From the NCBI RefSeq assembly GCF_910596095.1, contig NC_056554.1, positions 682,001-746,000 on the forward strand: a DNA stretch of 64,000 nucleotides, in the 5' to 3' direction. The DNA comes from Thunnus maccoyii (taxonomy: Eukaryota; Chordata; Actinopteri; Scombriformes; Scombridae). Position 1 is the first letter of the stretch. Every line of letters begins with the position of its first letter. The notes under the pieces were generated by a model. It did no database searches. It had not been told where the DNA came from and worked only from the letters and a program-made list of their open reading frames with translations. The translations under genes and the position numbers were made by a program. This document shows, piece by piece, positions 1 through 13,639 of this stretch.

Positions 1-1119
1 ATGAAGTGGTGAGGATCAGACTTTCAGAGGTGAGGTTGACAGCTTTTTTCAGCCAGTGAGCTGATAATTACCTGAACATTAATACTAGGAAGGAGGAGGG
101 TTTAATTATTGACGTTCAAAAAAAGGAAAGAGGGAGCATCACCAATTCTCATCAAAAATCAGCAGGTTGAAACTGTTTCCTCATATACGTCTGTGTTCAC
201 ACTGATATGAAATAAACTGGTTTGGAAAATGTTCATTCTTTTTTTAAATTATTTTTTCCCTCATGGAATATAAGTCCTTAAATGTTTGCTATCATGGTTT
301 ACATATACACGGATACAAATATTACATGCAATACGCTTTTATCAGCCTGGCCATTTTAGTGATCTTGCTACTATTACCTACCTTGCTCCTCTTTCCTCCA
401 GTCCCTTTTGCCTCTTTGCCTTACACTTGCCCCTTCCCAATCCTCACATTCCACTCCCTTACCTTATTTCAATATGTTCCCAGATACCTCTGTCCACAGC
501 ATTTTTATAACCTCTGCATTGCAATGGTACATCTCCACTCCATGTCCAATACCAAAGACCCCTCTCCATAGCTGAATCTCGTGATGACCCCAAAACCCCA
601 CTACCAACACCAAGGACTGTTCATCACATCACACCAGTGTCTCACAGTCCTGTTGTATGACTGTCGTCTGTTATGTTTATTCTTTTTTTTCTTTTTTTTC
701 TATTGGCAGCCAGAGGATTTACAAAGGACAATTACAAATACTGTACTTCCCACCTGTTTTGTATATTATATATCACAACAAAATCAAGTGCTTAAAGGAA
801 GGAAACAAACAAGCAAGCAAAAAAAAAGAAAACATCTAGGTTCAAATCAATTTTCATTAGATTCATCATCAAGACAGCTGTCTCTATTATCCAAGGGAAT
901 CTTTTCCCTTACTCTTCCTTTACAGTCTCAAAGTTACACTTTGACCAATTGGATCACCAAGGAAGAGAAAATACATAAATACATAAAAACAATGGAAATA
1001 TGAAAAATTACACTTTTACTTGTTACTTGTTATATTGTTCACTAGTTTCACCCGACTTTTTTTTTTTTTTTTACCTTAAAAGTGTATATTAAGGGGGGCA
1101 AAGCAACATTAGAAATCAT
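1..1119. other. Intergenic, no gene recognised
   Basis: AT-rich non-coding DNA with poly-T/poly-A runs (around 680-700 and 1058-1073). Open frames here are short, lack splice context and match no family I recognise. I see no gene or RNA. Confidence 0.5.
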
Positions 1120-2155
1120 AAAATTTCCAAATGAAAATTTATCAGGTTCCTTCCCCATTGGCCATATTTCGCAGGCATCAATTACTGATATCAAACAGAA
1201 TACCTTATATCACCCCCTTTCTCTAAAAAGATAACTGATATTTACAAAGACTGAGCCATTCCACCGAACATGAATACTGCCTATATAACAGAAATCCCTA
1301 GATAAAGACCATACATGTTCTACAATGTTCTAACTACCATCTAATCATTAATCAGCACTGACATTAAATCATAAGCAAAACTTTATCACTCAGATTGGAA
1401 TCTTTCATCTCATCTCTGATAGACAGACCAAACTGTTTTTTATCAAAGGAGGAATTCCTCAGAAAATACAAGATGACTATTTGAACTGATTCAGTACCAT
1501 GAAAACTGTAACTCCCCCAACAAGCCACCCTTCACCATAGCATCTCTTAATGCTGAAAAGGTGTTTGTTTGGGTAGACTGGACCCTCCTCTTCACTCCTC
1601 TGAGCCACTTTGCATTTAGAGAATATTTCACCAACTGGAGAAAAACATTATACAACTCACCTACAGCATCTGTAATTACCAACAATCATAAATCTAAACT
1701 ATTTCAGCAACAAAGTTGTACTCAACATTATCTCCACTACTGTCTGCATCTATCAGGCAGTGTGACCACATTTCAGGAATCCAGACCAAATCATACTACT
1801 ATACAATAAGCCCATGTAACAACTACATTTTACTACGCATCACAAAACCATCATCCTCTCTTTTGTCAGTCCATAATCTAATTACTAATTACAGCACAGT
1901 GTCAGGCTACTCCATCAACTGGTAAAAATCTGACCTACAACTGAATGTAACTTGAAGGACAGCATTTTACCTCTTAAATATGCAACCACACTCATCAATA
2001 AATAATAATAATAAAAGAATCCACATCTTTCTGAATTTGGATGATCTGTTATACTCCATGCAATAAAGGACAACCTAGAAAGATGGGATAAACTACCTTT
2101 ATCACTGATTGGCTGAATATCAAGAGTTAAAATGAACATCCTGCCAAAAATCAAC
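1120..2155 (+). mobile_element. L1/Tx1-like LINE reverse transcriptase relic, 5' piece
   Basis: Plus-strand translation gives degraded pieces of an L1-type ORF2 reverse transcriptase. Near 1545-1680 there is a 'NAEKvFxxVDWTxLF' motif (the L1 A/B-block pattern D-AEKAFDRV-W) followed by 'TNWRKTLYNSPTASVITNN', typical of L1 palm blocks. Near 1815-1960 there is a DDILL-like trace and 'VSGYSINW' (the '..VSGYKINxxKS' block). Near 2125-2150 'RVKMNILPKINY' matches the L1 'KMNxLPKxNY' block. Stops and frameshifts interrupt all frames. The series stops at about 2155, where another LINE begins, and 3'-end blocks of the same kind reappear after about 3100. Class assignment rests on motif recognition only. 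Confidence 0.6.
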
Positions 2156-2164
2156 TATCCTATA

Positions 2165-3027
2165 GCCGTGACAAGGTGCTCCTCAGTGACAAGGTGCCAG
2201 GTATGGATGAGATTCACCCTGAGATGCTGAAGGCTCTGGACATTGTTGGGCTGTCATGGCTGGCACACCTCTTCAGTGTCGTATAGAGATTGGGGACAGT
2301 GCCTGTAGACTGGCAGACCGGGGTGGTGGTTCCCATTTTGAAAAAACCCAGAAAAAAAACAGAGGGTGTGCTCCAACTATAGGGGGATCACACTACTCAG
2401 GCTCCCAGGGAAAGCTTATGCCAGGGTGCTGGAGAGGAGGCTCTGGCCAATTGAAAAACCTCGGATTCAGGAGGAACATGCAGATTCCGTCGTGGCTGTA
2501 AAACAATGGACCAGCTCTTCACCTTTGCAGGGATACTTGACGGGCCATGACAGTTTGCACATCCAGTCTACATGTGCTTTGTAGACTTGGAGAAGGCTTA
2601 CAAATTCTGAGGTGTCCTTCAGGGCATCTTGTGGGCGGTGCTGTTGGAGTATTGGGTACCAGGGCCATTGCTGCGAGCCATTCGGTCCTTATATAACCAC
2701 AGTTAGAGTTGTGTCCGCATTCTCGGCAGTAAGTCAGACTCATTCTCAGTGGGTGTTGGGTTCTGCCAGGGTTGTCCCGTGTCACTGATTCTGTTTGTGA
2801 TTTTCATGGACAGGATCTCAAGGCGCAGCCAGGGGAGGAGAGTGTCTGGTTTGGGGACCTCAGGAATGCTCTCTCTGCTTTTTGCAGATGATGTGATTCT
2901 GTTTGCTTCAACACACCATGACCTCCATCACGCACTGGGACAGTTTGCAGCAGAATATGAAGTGGTCAAGATGATGGCCATGGTGCTCTACTGGAAAAAG
3001 GTGGACTTCTCCCTCAAAGTTGGGAGC
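2165..3027 (+). mobile_element. RTE-like LINE reverse transcriptase relic
   Basis: The plus strand encodes, in several frames, the ordered blocks of a second non-LTR reverse transcriptase: 'DEIHPEMLKALDIVGLSWL', 'SGTVPVDWQT.VVVP', 'CSNYRGITLLRLPGKAYARV', 'CFVDLEKAY', 'GVGFCQGCPVS' and the catalytic 'LLFADDVILFA' at about 2875-2910. It is clearly not the L1-type block set found on either side. Premature stops and indels mean it is dead. It ends in a pentanucleotide-rich tail at 3028-3070. RTE is my best guess for the clade from the NYRGITLL block; R2-like is the alternative. Confidence 0.65.
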
Positions 3028-3070
3028 TCAGTTCAGTTCAGTTCAGTTAAATTCAATTCAATTCAATTCA
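3028..3070 (+). repeat. TTCAG/TTCAA short tandem repeat (LINE tail)
   Basis: Tandem pentanucleotide units grading from TTCAG to TTCAA directly follow the RTE-like coding relic. Microsatellite tails are common at LINE 3' ends. Confidence 0.6.
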
Positions 3071-3099
3071 AAGGAGCCAGTTGGGGTGGTTTGGGCATC

Positions 3100-3800
3100 T
3101 GGTTAGGATACCTTCTGCTACAGTCCCTTAAACCTCAAAAACATTATCCCAAATATTCCTAGGATCCCTTGACACCTCAGTTGCTCTCCCGGCTGGGAAA
3201 TGGACTAATGACATACACAATGCACATCATGATTATAATTGGCAACAAATATGCAAAAAATATCTTCTCAATGTCATGTAATGCCAAAACCTAGTTAACA
3301 CAGTATAAAGTCCTGAATAACTTTACAGCATGGGTTTTACCCAAAGTAACACCTGTTCACACTGTCCCACCAGTAGATAATTATTTCAGTGACTTCTGGC
3401 TTTGCCCAACTGTCCAAAACTTCTAGTCAGGGGTCACACTATCTGGGATTCTCCACCTGAATATTCCCTTGTGTCCCACCATCACATTGCTTGGAGATCT
3501 CTCTGCATTACAAATTCCCAAACACCTCAAGCTTTCTAATCTCACTAACTATAGCCAAGGAGACAATATTATAAAACTGGAAAGACAGAACAAAATTATG
3601 TACAAACCACTAAAAACCTAATTAGGGATCACTCACATTTGGAGAAACTTGCATCATCATTTAAATCATTTAAATACAATATACACTCTTTTGAAGAAAC
3701 CTGGTCCCCATTCCTATAGTACCTCTGGATCTGATTCCTCTTTTATTTCTTTTATCTTCTACCCCACCACCCCACATATACCACATCCAGACAGTAAACT
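3100..3800 (+). mobile_element. L1/Tx1-like LINE 3' piece
   Basis: Plus-strand frames carry the C-terminal ORF2 pattern of L1-type elements: 'KWTNDIHNAHHDYNWQQIC' near 3200-3260, 'LTQYKVLN' near 3295-3320, 'TPVHTVPPVDNYFSDFWLCP' near 3350-3410 and 'VQNF' after that. This is the 'W..D....I....W..I......S......Q.KVL.R......C..C....D..H.FW.CP..Q.FW' layout, although the Cys/His residues are degraded. It is most simply the continuation of the relic at 1120-2155 after the intervening RTE-like insertion. Confidence 0.5.
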
Positions 3801-3914
3801 TTTATTTTAAAATTTAACAGCAATCCTGCTGGTTATCACAATGTGCAGAGTTGTTGTGTTTGGTCATGACCAGTCCTTTCTCGATATGTTCCAATATGTA
3901 CCTATTGTTTTTGT

Positions 3915-4170
3915 AGAGATTATTAGGGCTCGAGCACCAAGTGGTGCAAAGGCCCTATTGTATTTTGAAGAATTCTCATTAGGGCCAGAGCACCGAGTAG
4001 TGTGAAGACCCTGTATTTGAAGAAATTATTATAAGGGCCTGAGTACTGAGTGGTGCAAAGGCCTTATTGTATTTGAAGGTACTCTTATTGGGGCCCAAGC
4101 ACCAGGTGGTGTGAAGGCCCTATTGTATTTGAAGAATTATTACTATTATTGGTATTAGGGCTCAAGCAAT
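3915..4170. repeat. Four-copy ~65-bp tandem repeat with a GCACCAAGTGGTGC dyad
   Basis: Four head-to-tail units of the type 'attaGGGCTCGAGCACCAAG.. TGGTGCaaaGGCCCtattgtattTGAAGaatt' are visible, each containing an internal dyad (GCACCA/TGGTGC) flanked by GGGC/GGCCC. Units differ by 10-20%. A diverged start of the same unit occurs at about 5215. No coding capacity. Confidence 0.7.
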
Positions 4171-5160
4171 ATTACATAGGTGAAAAAAGGCAGTCCTTGA
4201 AATTTGTTTTATGTGGGAGTTGAAGGACATATCCTGATCAAAGATAATTCCTACATTCCTTATGGTGGTGCTGAAGGCCAGGGTAATGCCATCCAGAGTA
4301 GCTATATCAAGATAATGTATTCCTAAGGTTTTTAGGGCCAAGCAGAAGGTCCTAAAGGCATGCTTGGAGTTTAGTTAACTGATTTCATCTGGCTTCACTG
4401 ATAAATTTAATTGGGTATCATCTGCATAATAATGAATGTTTCTGAATAATATTACCTAAAGGAAGTATATGTAAGGTGAATAGTATTGGTCCAAGCACAG
4501 AACCTTGTGGAACTCCATGTCTAACGTTTGCATGCATGGAGGATTCATTATTAACATGCACAAACTGATATGGATCTGATAAATAGGACTTAAAGCAGCT
4601 TAATGCAGTTCCTTTAATGCCAATTAAATGTTCCAGTCTCTGTAATACGATGTGATAGTCAATGGTGTCAAATGCAGCACTAAGATCTTACAAGACAAGT
4701 ATAGAGAAAAGTCCTCTGTTCAATGCAATTAGCAGATCATCTGTAACTTTCACCAGTGCTGTCTCTGTGCTATGGTGCGCTCTAAACTCTGACTGAATGG
4801 TGAAAAATTCTCAAATAAACTATTGTTATGTAGAAAGTCACACAACTGATTGGTGACTGCTTTCTCAAGGATCTTGGAGAGGGGGAGGTTAGATATACAT
4901 CTAAGGCTATCATTATCAACGTCCACATGAATATTAAAGACTATACATATATTATACTACCTACTATAATTACTTTATCTGTACTAAGGACTACGTGTGA
5001 TAAAAACTCTGAGAACTCAGATAAAAATTCAGAGTACGAGCCAGGAGGATGGTACATTATAACATAGAATTGTCCATAAAGTTTTCCAGGATGGGTGTAA
5101 AAGACTAACAGCAAGGCTTTCAAATGTGTCATAATTAAGTTTAGGTCTAGGGTTGATTAT
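4170..5160 (-). mobile_element. L2-type LINE fragment, internally deleted
   Basis: This minus-strand copy is colinear with the longer L2 copy at 42.6-46.1 kb. 4180-4900 matches ~43615-44290 (reverse-transcriptase palm region), then the sequence jumps at about 4900 to match ~45290-45480 (endonuclease 'YxPPGSYSEFLSEFSEFL' and 'DKVIIVG' blocks, readable on the minus strand at ~4941-5132). About 1 kb of element is therefore missing relative to the other copy. Frames are broken. Confidence 0.75.
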
Positions 5161-5214
5161 TAGACTTAAATTCAAAATGGCTGCAACTCCATTTCCTCGG
5201 CCAGTGTCTCAATT

Positions 5215-6110
5215 ATTATTAGGGCCCAAGCATGAAAGTGAGAGGAACTTATTGGTTTTTTTTAAAGATTATTATTATTCCCCTATGCAATTTCATTTTT
5301 GAGGGGTTTGCAAATTGGAAAGTTCTGTAGTGAATGGGCTGAGGCATGGCCGGTGGGTTCTATAGCGCCCCCAAACACAGGGCCATATTGGGATAAAGTT
5401 GCTTTGATGTTCATGAAATTTGGTGGGATCATTGCTCTCACCATTCTGGACATTATACATTTTTTTGAAAAAGGTCAGCCATTTTGTATTTCGTGCATCA
5501 CTTTTGAGGTTTTTAGGATGCACAAAAACTCACAGAATTTTTCACCCAAGTTCAAATTAGAATATATTTTGATTTGATGATTTGATCTCAATTGGGCATG
5601 GGCGTGGCGTGTCAGTTCTATAGTCCTCCCTAATTAATTTTAGCATTTTTTAGGTGCTAGGGTTGCTTGAAAACTCACAAAACTTTGCACATGCATCAGA
5701 AGTGGCAAAACTTGATATCTGATGGGTCCTTGGCTTGGATGTGGCAGATGTAACATCTTCAGACCTAAAAAAATAGCCTCTTGGAGCCATACCCTAACTC
5801 CAACAGGAAGTCAGCCATTTTGAATTTACTGTGCAATTTTTTTTGCAAAGTGAGGCCATTTACAGATGTATTTTAACGAACACCTCCTACAGAATTAACC
5901 CAAGTGACTTCAAATTTGGTAGGTGACATCTTAAGACTTTTGTGATGCTAAATTGCAAAGCATTTGAGTTTTAGTGGAACGCCCTTGATGTGGCGTGCAG
6001 GTCAATTTTGCCCAAAACATGAGAGAGGAAGTTGTTGTAACTCGACTTTACATTGTCCAATCTGCCCCAAATTTCTCATGCTTGATAAGAGTCCAGGCCT
6101 GAACACATGT
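5215..6110. repeat. Non-coding teleost interspersed repeat ('tatagcgccccc / aggaagtcagccattttga' type)
   Basis: Repeated phrases occur within the stretch: 'TCTATAGCGCCCCC' versus 'TCTATAGTCCTCCC', 'GGTCAGCCATTTTG' versus 'AAGTCAGCCATTTTG' versus 'AAGTCAGCC' near 6160, and 'AAAACTCACAGAATTTT' versus 'AAAACTCACAAAACTTT'. This indicates a high-copy non-coding element with internal repetition. The open frames across it are incidental. I cannot assign a class. Confidence 0.5.
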
Positions 6111-6643
6111 ACATGTCAATATTAAGTCATAGTTATAGTGCCACTTACTGACAACAGGAAGTCAGCCTTGTGTGACAAACATCATCTGATTTACATAAAA
6201 TTTACATGGTTTGGTCTACACATGATATACAGTAACATGACATATAATTAGTGGATGTGCTATGTCCAATATTCATGAAAATGCATATGCAAGCCAGGCA
6301 ACCTCCGCTAAATGTATTGCTGCATTAATGACCCACATGTGTAGCACCACCTACTTAGCATTATATGTATTGCCACTGTTAAATAAACTTAAATAAAATG
6401 TGTCATTGTTGAATGTTAACTCCTCAGGTTGTTAAAGCTTGCAAATTTCCAGAAACAACACTGAGGACACGACCTGTGTATAAGTGCTGTTAGTGCACAG
6501 GGAATGAATGTAGTAAATAAATTGCCACAGAAGTATATAAATGTATTTGTGGGACCAATTCATCCATCTGTGTGTTCTCAGGGTGATCAGCTGCCATTGC
6601 AAAACATCAGTTTATATCAACAGGTGAGCAGAGAGGCAGTCTG

Positions 6644-9229
<2,586 letters not shown>

Positions 9230-9830
9230 AGCTCTGTGAGGCTGTGCTTAAAGTGATGTCTTGAGCTAAATGCTAATTTTAGCATACTAATATGTTCAAA
9301 AGGCAATACTAACAATGTGGCTGATGTTAATGAGGTGATGTTTACCATGTTCATTTTACTTTAGCATGTTAGGATGCCAACATTTGCCAAGTAGCACTAA
9401 ATATGAAGTGCAACTGAGGCTGATGGGACTGTTATTAATTTTGCGGGTGTTGGACAAATTGACATTTTGACCTGATGATGGCGCTAGATGAAATTTCAGA
9501 GGATCAACAAAGTTAGTGCAGTTCATCATCATCATGAATGTCTGTACTAAATCTCATGGATATCCACCCAACAGTTGTTGAAACATTTTAATCTACACCA
9601 AAAAATGTATCCTGCTATTATAATAATTTATACATGTGTATATGGTGGCACTAGAGGAAAAGTCAGGGCATCACCCAAGTCTTTAGGATGCATTCATAAA
9701 ATTTTGTACCAGCACTAGTCAGTAGATGTTGAGATATTTCACTGAAAAATTGAAAATTTTGACCTGGTGTGGCACTAGACGAAAGGTCAGGTGATCAACA
9801 AAGTATGAGTTTGACTGATAGATCCATGAG
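9230..9830. repeat. Interspersed repeat with internal duplication
   Basis: The phrase 'TTTTGACCTGatgatGGCGC' with '..TAGAtgAAA..TCAg..GATCAACAAAG' at ~9465-9515 recurs at ~9755-9805 as 'TTTTGACCTGGTGTGGCACT..GATCAACAAAG'. In between is 'ATGGATATCCACCCAACAGT TGTTGA', a phrase typical of common teleost non-coding repeats. Class unknown. Confidence 0.45.
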
Positions 9831-10304
9831 TCTGAAGGCCTTCTAAACACCAAAACACTTTACAGTGGTTTATAATAAAATGAAACAGGATCTTATAACT
9901 GCAACGTTATCACGGCAACAATCATTTTATCTTCAGTCATGGCAAATGCCAGGTAAACAGTAGAATTTAACTCTTCACGTTACCTGTAATGTGTAATGTA
10001 ATATGTGTGCACACACATATTTAATTGGCCAAAGCTTGTGTTGCCACATGACGTTGCATAATGTTGCTGTAAAACTGAGCCAGTTTCCACTTCTTTGCTG
10101 GAAACAGTGGGTGAATAAAAAGCAATTTCAGAAAGAATACTTGAGGTTGCATATCTTCACAATGTTTAATGTTAAACATCTGAGATTCATTGAAAGGAGC
10201 ATTCAGCAATCAAAGAAATGGCAAAGTAGAAGTAGAATTGGAAAAAAAATAATGAATGAAAACAGTATTTCGGTTAGAGAAGAGAAACTCACAGTAGCAG
10301 AGTG

Positions 10305-10517
10305 GTAAGTATGACATGACTCTGTTGTAGAGCTTACAATCTTAGCTGCCATTCAAATAACTGTCTGACTGACTGGCATTGATCAGCAATACTTGCAAAC
10401 CTCCACTGATATGGTTGTTTTGTGCATAGAGCCAGTAAAATATTCAGATTACTCTAGTAAATTGAGATAAAGTTAATCAGATTAAGTGACTATGACTAAT
10501 TGTCTCTTTATCTTTAG
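10305..10517 (+). other. Candidate 5'UTR intron of the P2Y-like gene
   Basis: A strong donor (AGAGTG|GTAAGT, exon end 10304) and a pyrimidine-rich acceptor (TTATCTTTAG|GTGAAC, exon start 10518) lie 213 bp apart just upstream of the receptor ATG. A leader exon followed by an intronless coding exon is the common P2Y gene plan. Splicing is inferred from the sites alone. Confidence 0.45.
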
Positions 10518-10698
10518 GTGAACACCCACTCCTGGACCTGACCATCTAAAGTCAGCTAGAGTATACTGTAAAGGATCCTACAAAACATTTCACATCACGG
10601 AGTACAAGGATGACAGAGAGGAAGCCTGAGAGAATGCCAGACGTACAACCCACAGCTTTGTTCAGCTTCTTGCTCACGTGAAAATCACTTAATCCCTC

Positions 10699-12144
10699 AT
10701 GATGGCATCCAGCAGTGGAGTTTCTCAAAACATCACTGTCTCTATACTCCATGACTTCCTAAGCTCCTTCTCACCTTTTTCCACTCCCTCCACTACCCCT
10801 GCACCTCCGTCTTGCAGCATTGATGAGTCCTACAAGTACATCTTTCTCCCCATCTGTTACTCATTCACCTTCATCTTTAGCATCTCCCTCAACTCTGTCG
10901 TCCTCTTCCGTTCCTTTCGTCGAACCAAGCGCTGGAATGCTTCGCTGATCTACATGGTGAACCTGGCCTCCACAGACTTTATGTACGGTCTATCACTGCC
11001 TTTCCTTGTGGCCAGTTACATAATGCGTGACCGCTGGGTTTTTGGGGACTTCATGTGCCGACTGGTCCGTTTTCTTTTCTACTTTAACCTCTACTGCTCC
11101 ATCTTCTTCCTCACTTGCATCTCTGTCCACAGGTACCTTGGTATCTGCCACCCAATGAAAGTCATTACACTAGAGACCAAGAAGGCTGTAAAGTGCACAT
11201 GTGTCCTGGTTTGGATTGTAGTGTTTGCTCTGACCTGTCCTATCTTCCGGTTTGCTCAGACTGGTCATGTCACAAGATTGGCAGGGCTTGGCGGCAATGC
11301 AAGCAGTGCTGACAACCCCAACCATGAGCAATTGTTGATAAACGGTAATACCAGCCAGGGTAACTGGGGAGGGATGGTTGAAGAGTACCAGAACTGTTGG
11401 GATGATGCCATTGATAAAGAGTTTTCTGATTATGTGCCCTATGGCATCATCCTCCATTTGTTAGGCTTCTTTGTGCCTTTTTCCATAATTGCTTGGTGTT
11501 ACTCTCACGTAGTTCTGACCATATTTAGGACTCTGCATTCTCAACCCTCGTCCCACAGAGGTCCAAGAGAGGGAGGACGTGAGGGAATGGACAGACGAGA
11601 AAGGAGTAGCCCTAGAATAGTTGGACGAGAGAGAAGAGGAAGCAATGGACTGTCAAGGGCACTGGGAAGAGAAGAAGGGATTTCCATTTTCCTTGGCACT
11701 CACTCCCCGTATGCCAATCGCAGACGAAAATCTATCAAGACCATCATCACCATCACCCTCCTCTTTGCTCTGTGTTTCTTCCCCTTCCATGTTACCAGAA
11801 CTATCTTTCTCCTGTTGAAAGTGACCAAGGGAGTTCCCTGTCACACCATGACCATGGTCTCCATGTGCTACAAGATCACGAGGCCCTTGGCATCATTCAA
11901 CGCATGGCTCAATGCCCTCCTTTACTTCCTGACTAAAGACAAGGGGGGAGCTCACTGTTGTCAGGTGGTAAACACTACCACCCAACAACACGGTGGGCTT
12001 CTGTTGCCACTGAGGATGATGGGAAAAGCAGAGAATGCAGAGGAGGGGAAGGTGGAAGATGTGATGGTTAATAAGGAGAATAAATCACTTCACAACAGTA
12101 CATCATACACGAACAGAGCAAAAGTCAGATATTTAGTTGAATAA
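10699..12144 (+). CDS. P2Y-type purinergic G-protein-coupled receptor (P2Y2/4/6-like)
   Basis: Single-exon 481-residue class A GPCR, predicted to bind extracellular nucleotides at the plasma membrane. Seven hydrophobic segments are visible (TM1 ~47-70, TM2 ~83-107, TM3 ~119-142, TM4 ~165-186, TM5 ~248-275, TM6 ~347-373, TM7 ~386-411). P2Y hallmarks: the second extracellular disulfide pair C39-C381 as well as C120-C233; 'SVHRYLG' (HRY in place of DRY, 144-146); and basic nucleotide-site residues R124 (TM3), H364 and R367 in 'FPFHVTRT' (TM6), and R395 in 'KITRPLAS' (TM7). N-glycosylation sequons: N11, N200, N217. Odd features: cytoplasmic loop 3 is about 65-70 residues and very Arg/Ser/Gly-rich (277-347) where P2Y2 has roughly 15, and the TM7 motif reads N405-A-L-L-Y409 where family members have D/NPxxY. 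The ATG at 10699 is followed at once by a second ATG (10702), so the exact start is uncertain by one residue. Family call is firm; subtype is not. Confidence 0.93.
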   Translation: MMASSSGVSQNITVSILHDFLSSFSPFSTPSTTPAPPSCSIDESYKYIFLPICYSFTFIFSISLNSVVLFRSFRRTKRWNASLIYMVNLASTDFMYGLSLPFLVASYIMRDRWVFGDFMCRLVRFLFYFNLYCSIFFLTCISVHRYLGICHPMKVITLETKKAVKCTCVLVWIVVFALTCPIFRFAQTGHVTRLAGLGGNASSADNPNHEQLLINGNTSQGNWGGMVEEYQNCWDDAIDKEFSDYVPYGIILHLLGFFVPFSIIAWCYSHVVLTIFRTLHSQPSSHRGPREGGREGMDRRERSSPRIVGRERRGSNGLSRALGREEGISIFLGTHSPYANRRRKSIKTIITITLLFALCFFPFHVTRTIFLLLKVTKGVPCHTMTMVSMCYKITRPLASFNAWLNALLYFLTKDKGGAHCCQVVNTTTQQHGGLLLPLRMMGKAENAEEGKVEDVMVNKENKSLHNSTSYTNRAKVRYLVE

Positions 12145-12164
12145 ATGTTTCATGCTGAATTAAA
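12140..12164 (+). terminator. Polyadenylation signals of the P2Y-like gene
   Basis: AATAAA at 12140-12145 overlaps the stop codon (TAA 12142-12144), and ATTAAA follows at 12159-12164. If used, the 3'UTR would be extremely short; a further ATTAAA lies near 12254. Confidence 0.45.
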
Positions 12165-12671
12165 GAATGACTTTTAGATGCACTGTAGATTGTCTTTTAT
12201 TGGAAAACAAAATATTGTATAATATATAATATGAGCACTGTAGCAAAAGCCATGATTAAAGAAGACCTAAGCAAGAAGCCCAATAACATGCCTTTTATTT
12301 GTAATTTTATGTGTCTAATTGCTAGTCATATTTTAAAATTTACCCAAGAAGTTCCGATATGTATCCAAATCACTATGATGGCAATCTGTTATTTTTTGTG
12401 CAGGGTGTATATTAATAATGTGTTATAGAGTAAAAGTGCTACGCTGGGATAACTGATAGATTTCCTTTTAAGGCCAGGTTACGCTTGAAACAAAGTAGAT
12501 TGTAAGACCTGTTGTTAGACCACGTCTAGAGGCATAAGTGTTTATAATTTATCCAAATGGCCACACTTGAATGTGGGGTGAAAAGCCTGCCCTCATAGAG
12601 TGGGGCAAAATGTGATAATCAATTAAAAGAGGGAAGCAGAGCACACTTTCGGACAGTCTCTTCTCAAAGTT

Positions 12672-12992
12672 ATTCATGGGGGCGGCTGTGGCTCAGGAAG
12701 TCGAGCGGGTCGTCCACTAATCGGAAGATCGCCAGTTCGATTCCCGGCTCCTCCAGTTCACATGTCAATGTGTCCTTGAGCAAGATACTTAAGCTCCTGA
12801 TGGCTGTGCCATCAGTATGAGAATGTGTGTGAATGATTAGATTTCCTCTGATGGGCAGGTTGGGACCTTGCATGGCAGCCCCAGTACCCATTCAGCATAT
12901 GAATGGGTGAATGTGATTCGTAGTGTAAAAGCGCTTTGAGTGGTCGGACGACTAGAAAGATGCTATAAAAGTACAGTCCATTTACCATGGTG
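12672..12992 (+). mobile_element. tRNA-derived SINE
   Basis: The head contains an RNA polymerase III A-box-like 'TGGCTCAGGAAGTCGAGCGG' and a B-box-like 'AGTTCGATTCC' about 35 nt later. The body carries phrases repeated in the second copy at 48.16 kb ('GCGGGTCGTCCACTAATCGG', 'CCTTGCATGGCAGCCCC', 'CTTTGAGTGGTCG', 'GCTATAtAAGTaCAaTCCAT'). It ends at 'AGTACAGTCCATTTACCA'. Not a functional tRNA: no acceptor stem or anticodon arm. Confidence 0.85.
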
Positions 12993-13639
12993 TTGAACTG
13001 TTCACATTCACTAGAAGCAAGAGGCGGTGTGCTTCAAAAGGAGTGCTTGTTGAATTATAAAATAGGAATACCCCCAGTTCCACACACACACACAAACTAT
13101 AACTTTTCTAGCTTTCTAAAACTGGCAATCACGCCCACCTTACTCTGTGATTGGCCAGGTGTCTAGGGGTGTGAAAGGTTTTGAAGAGCAGAGTTTGAAG
13201 CTTCAAGCTCTCTTTTCATTTTTCATTCTCTACACAACTACTTCTATCATTTTTTCTGTGTACTACAACATGAATGCCTTCCAGGGGAGACTGTCCAAAA
13301 GTATGTGTCATTTTCCCCATTTGTACAATTCATCACATTTTTTCCCTATGATGGCAGTCTTTTCCCCCCACCTTCAAATGTGACCATTCGGAACAAGTTT
13401 AAACATTTTTGCCTTTAGATGACTCTATGTACAAATGAATTTGTTGAAAGCATAAAGATAATTTTTCACCTCCTCTGCAGCCTGACTAGCGCTTGGCTTC
13501 ATAAATCATTATAATACTAAACCTGCACACAGTAAATGTTCTCTTGAGTATGGTTGCTAATATAAAAAGTCATCAGGTTTCAGAGCATATTCCTTTCATG
13601 GTCCTTACTTTTGTAAAAGTCTTCCCACCTAAATTAGAA

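Noticed and set aside
10003-10308. 102-codon frame upstream of the P2Y-like gene
   Set aside because: No homology or composition signal; ends at a likely 5'UTR donor.
12672-12760. tRNA gene
   Set aside because: Only the A- and B-box resemblance is present, with no cloverleaf; it is the head of a SINE with a second deleted copy at 48.16 kb.
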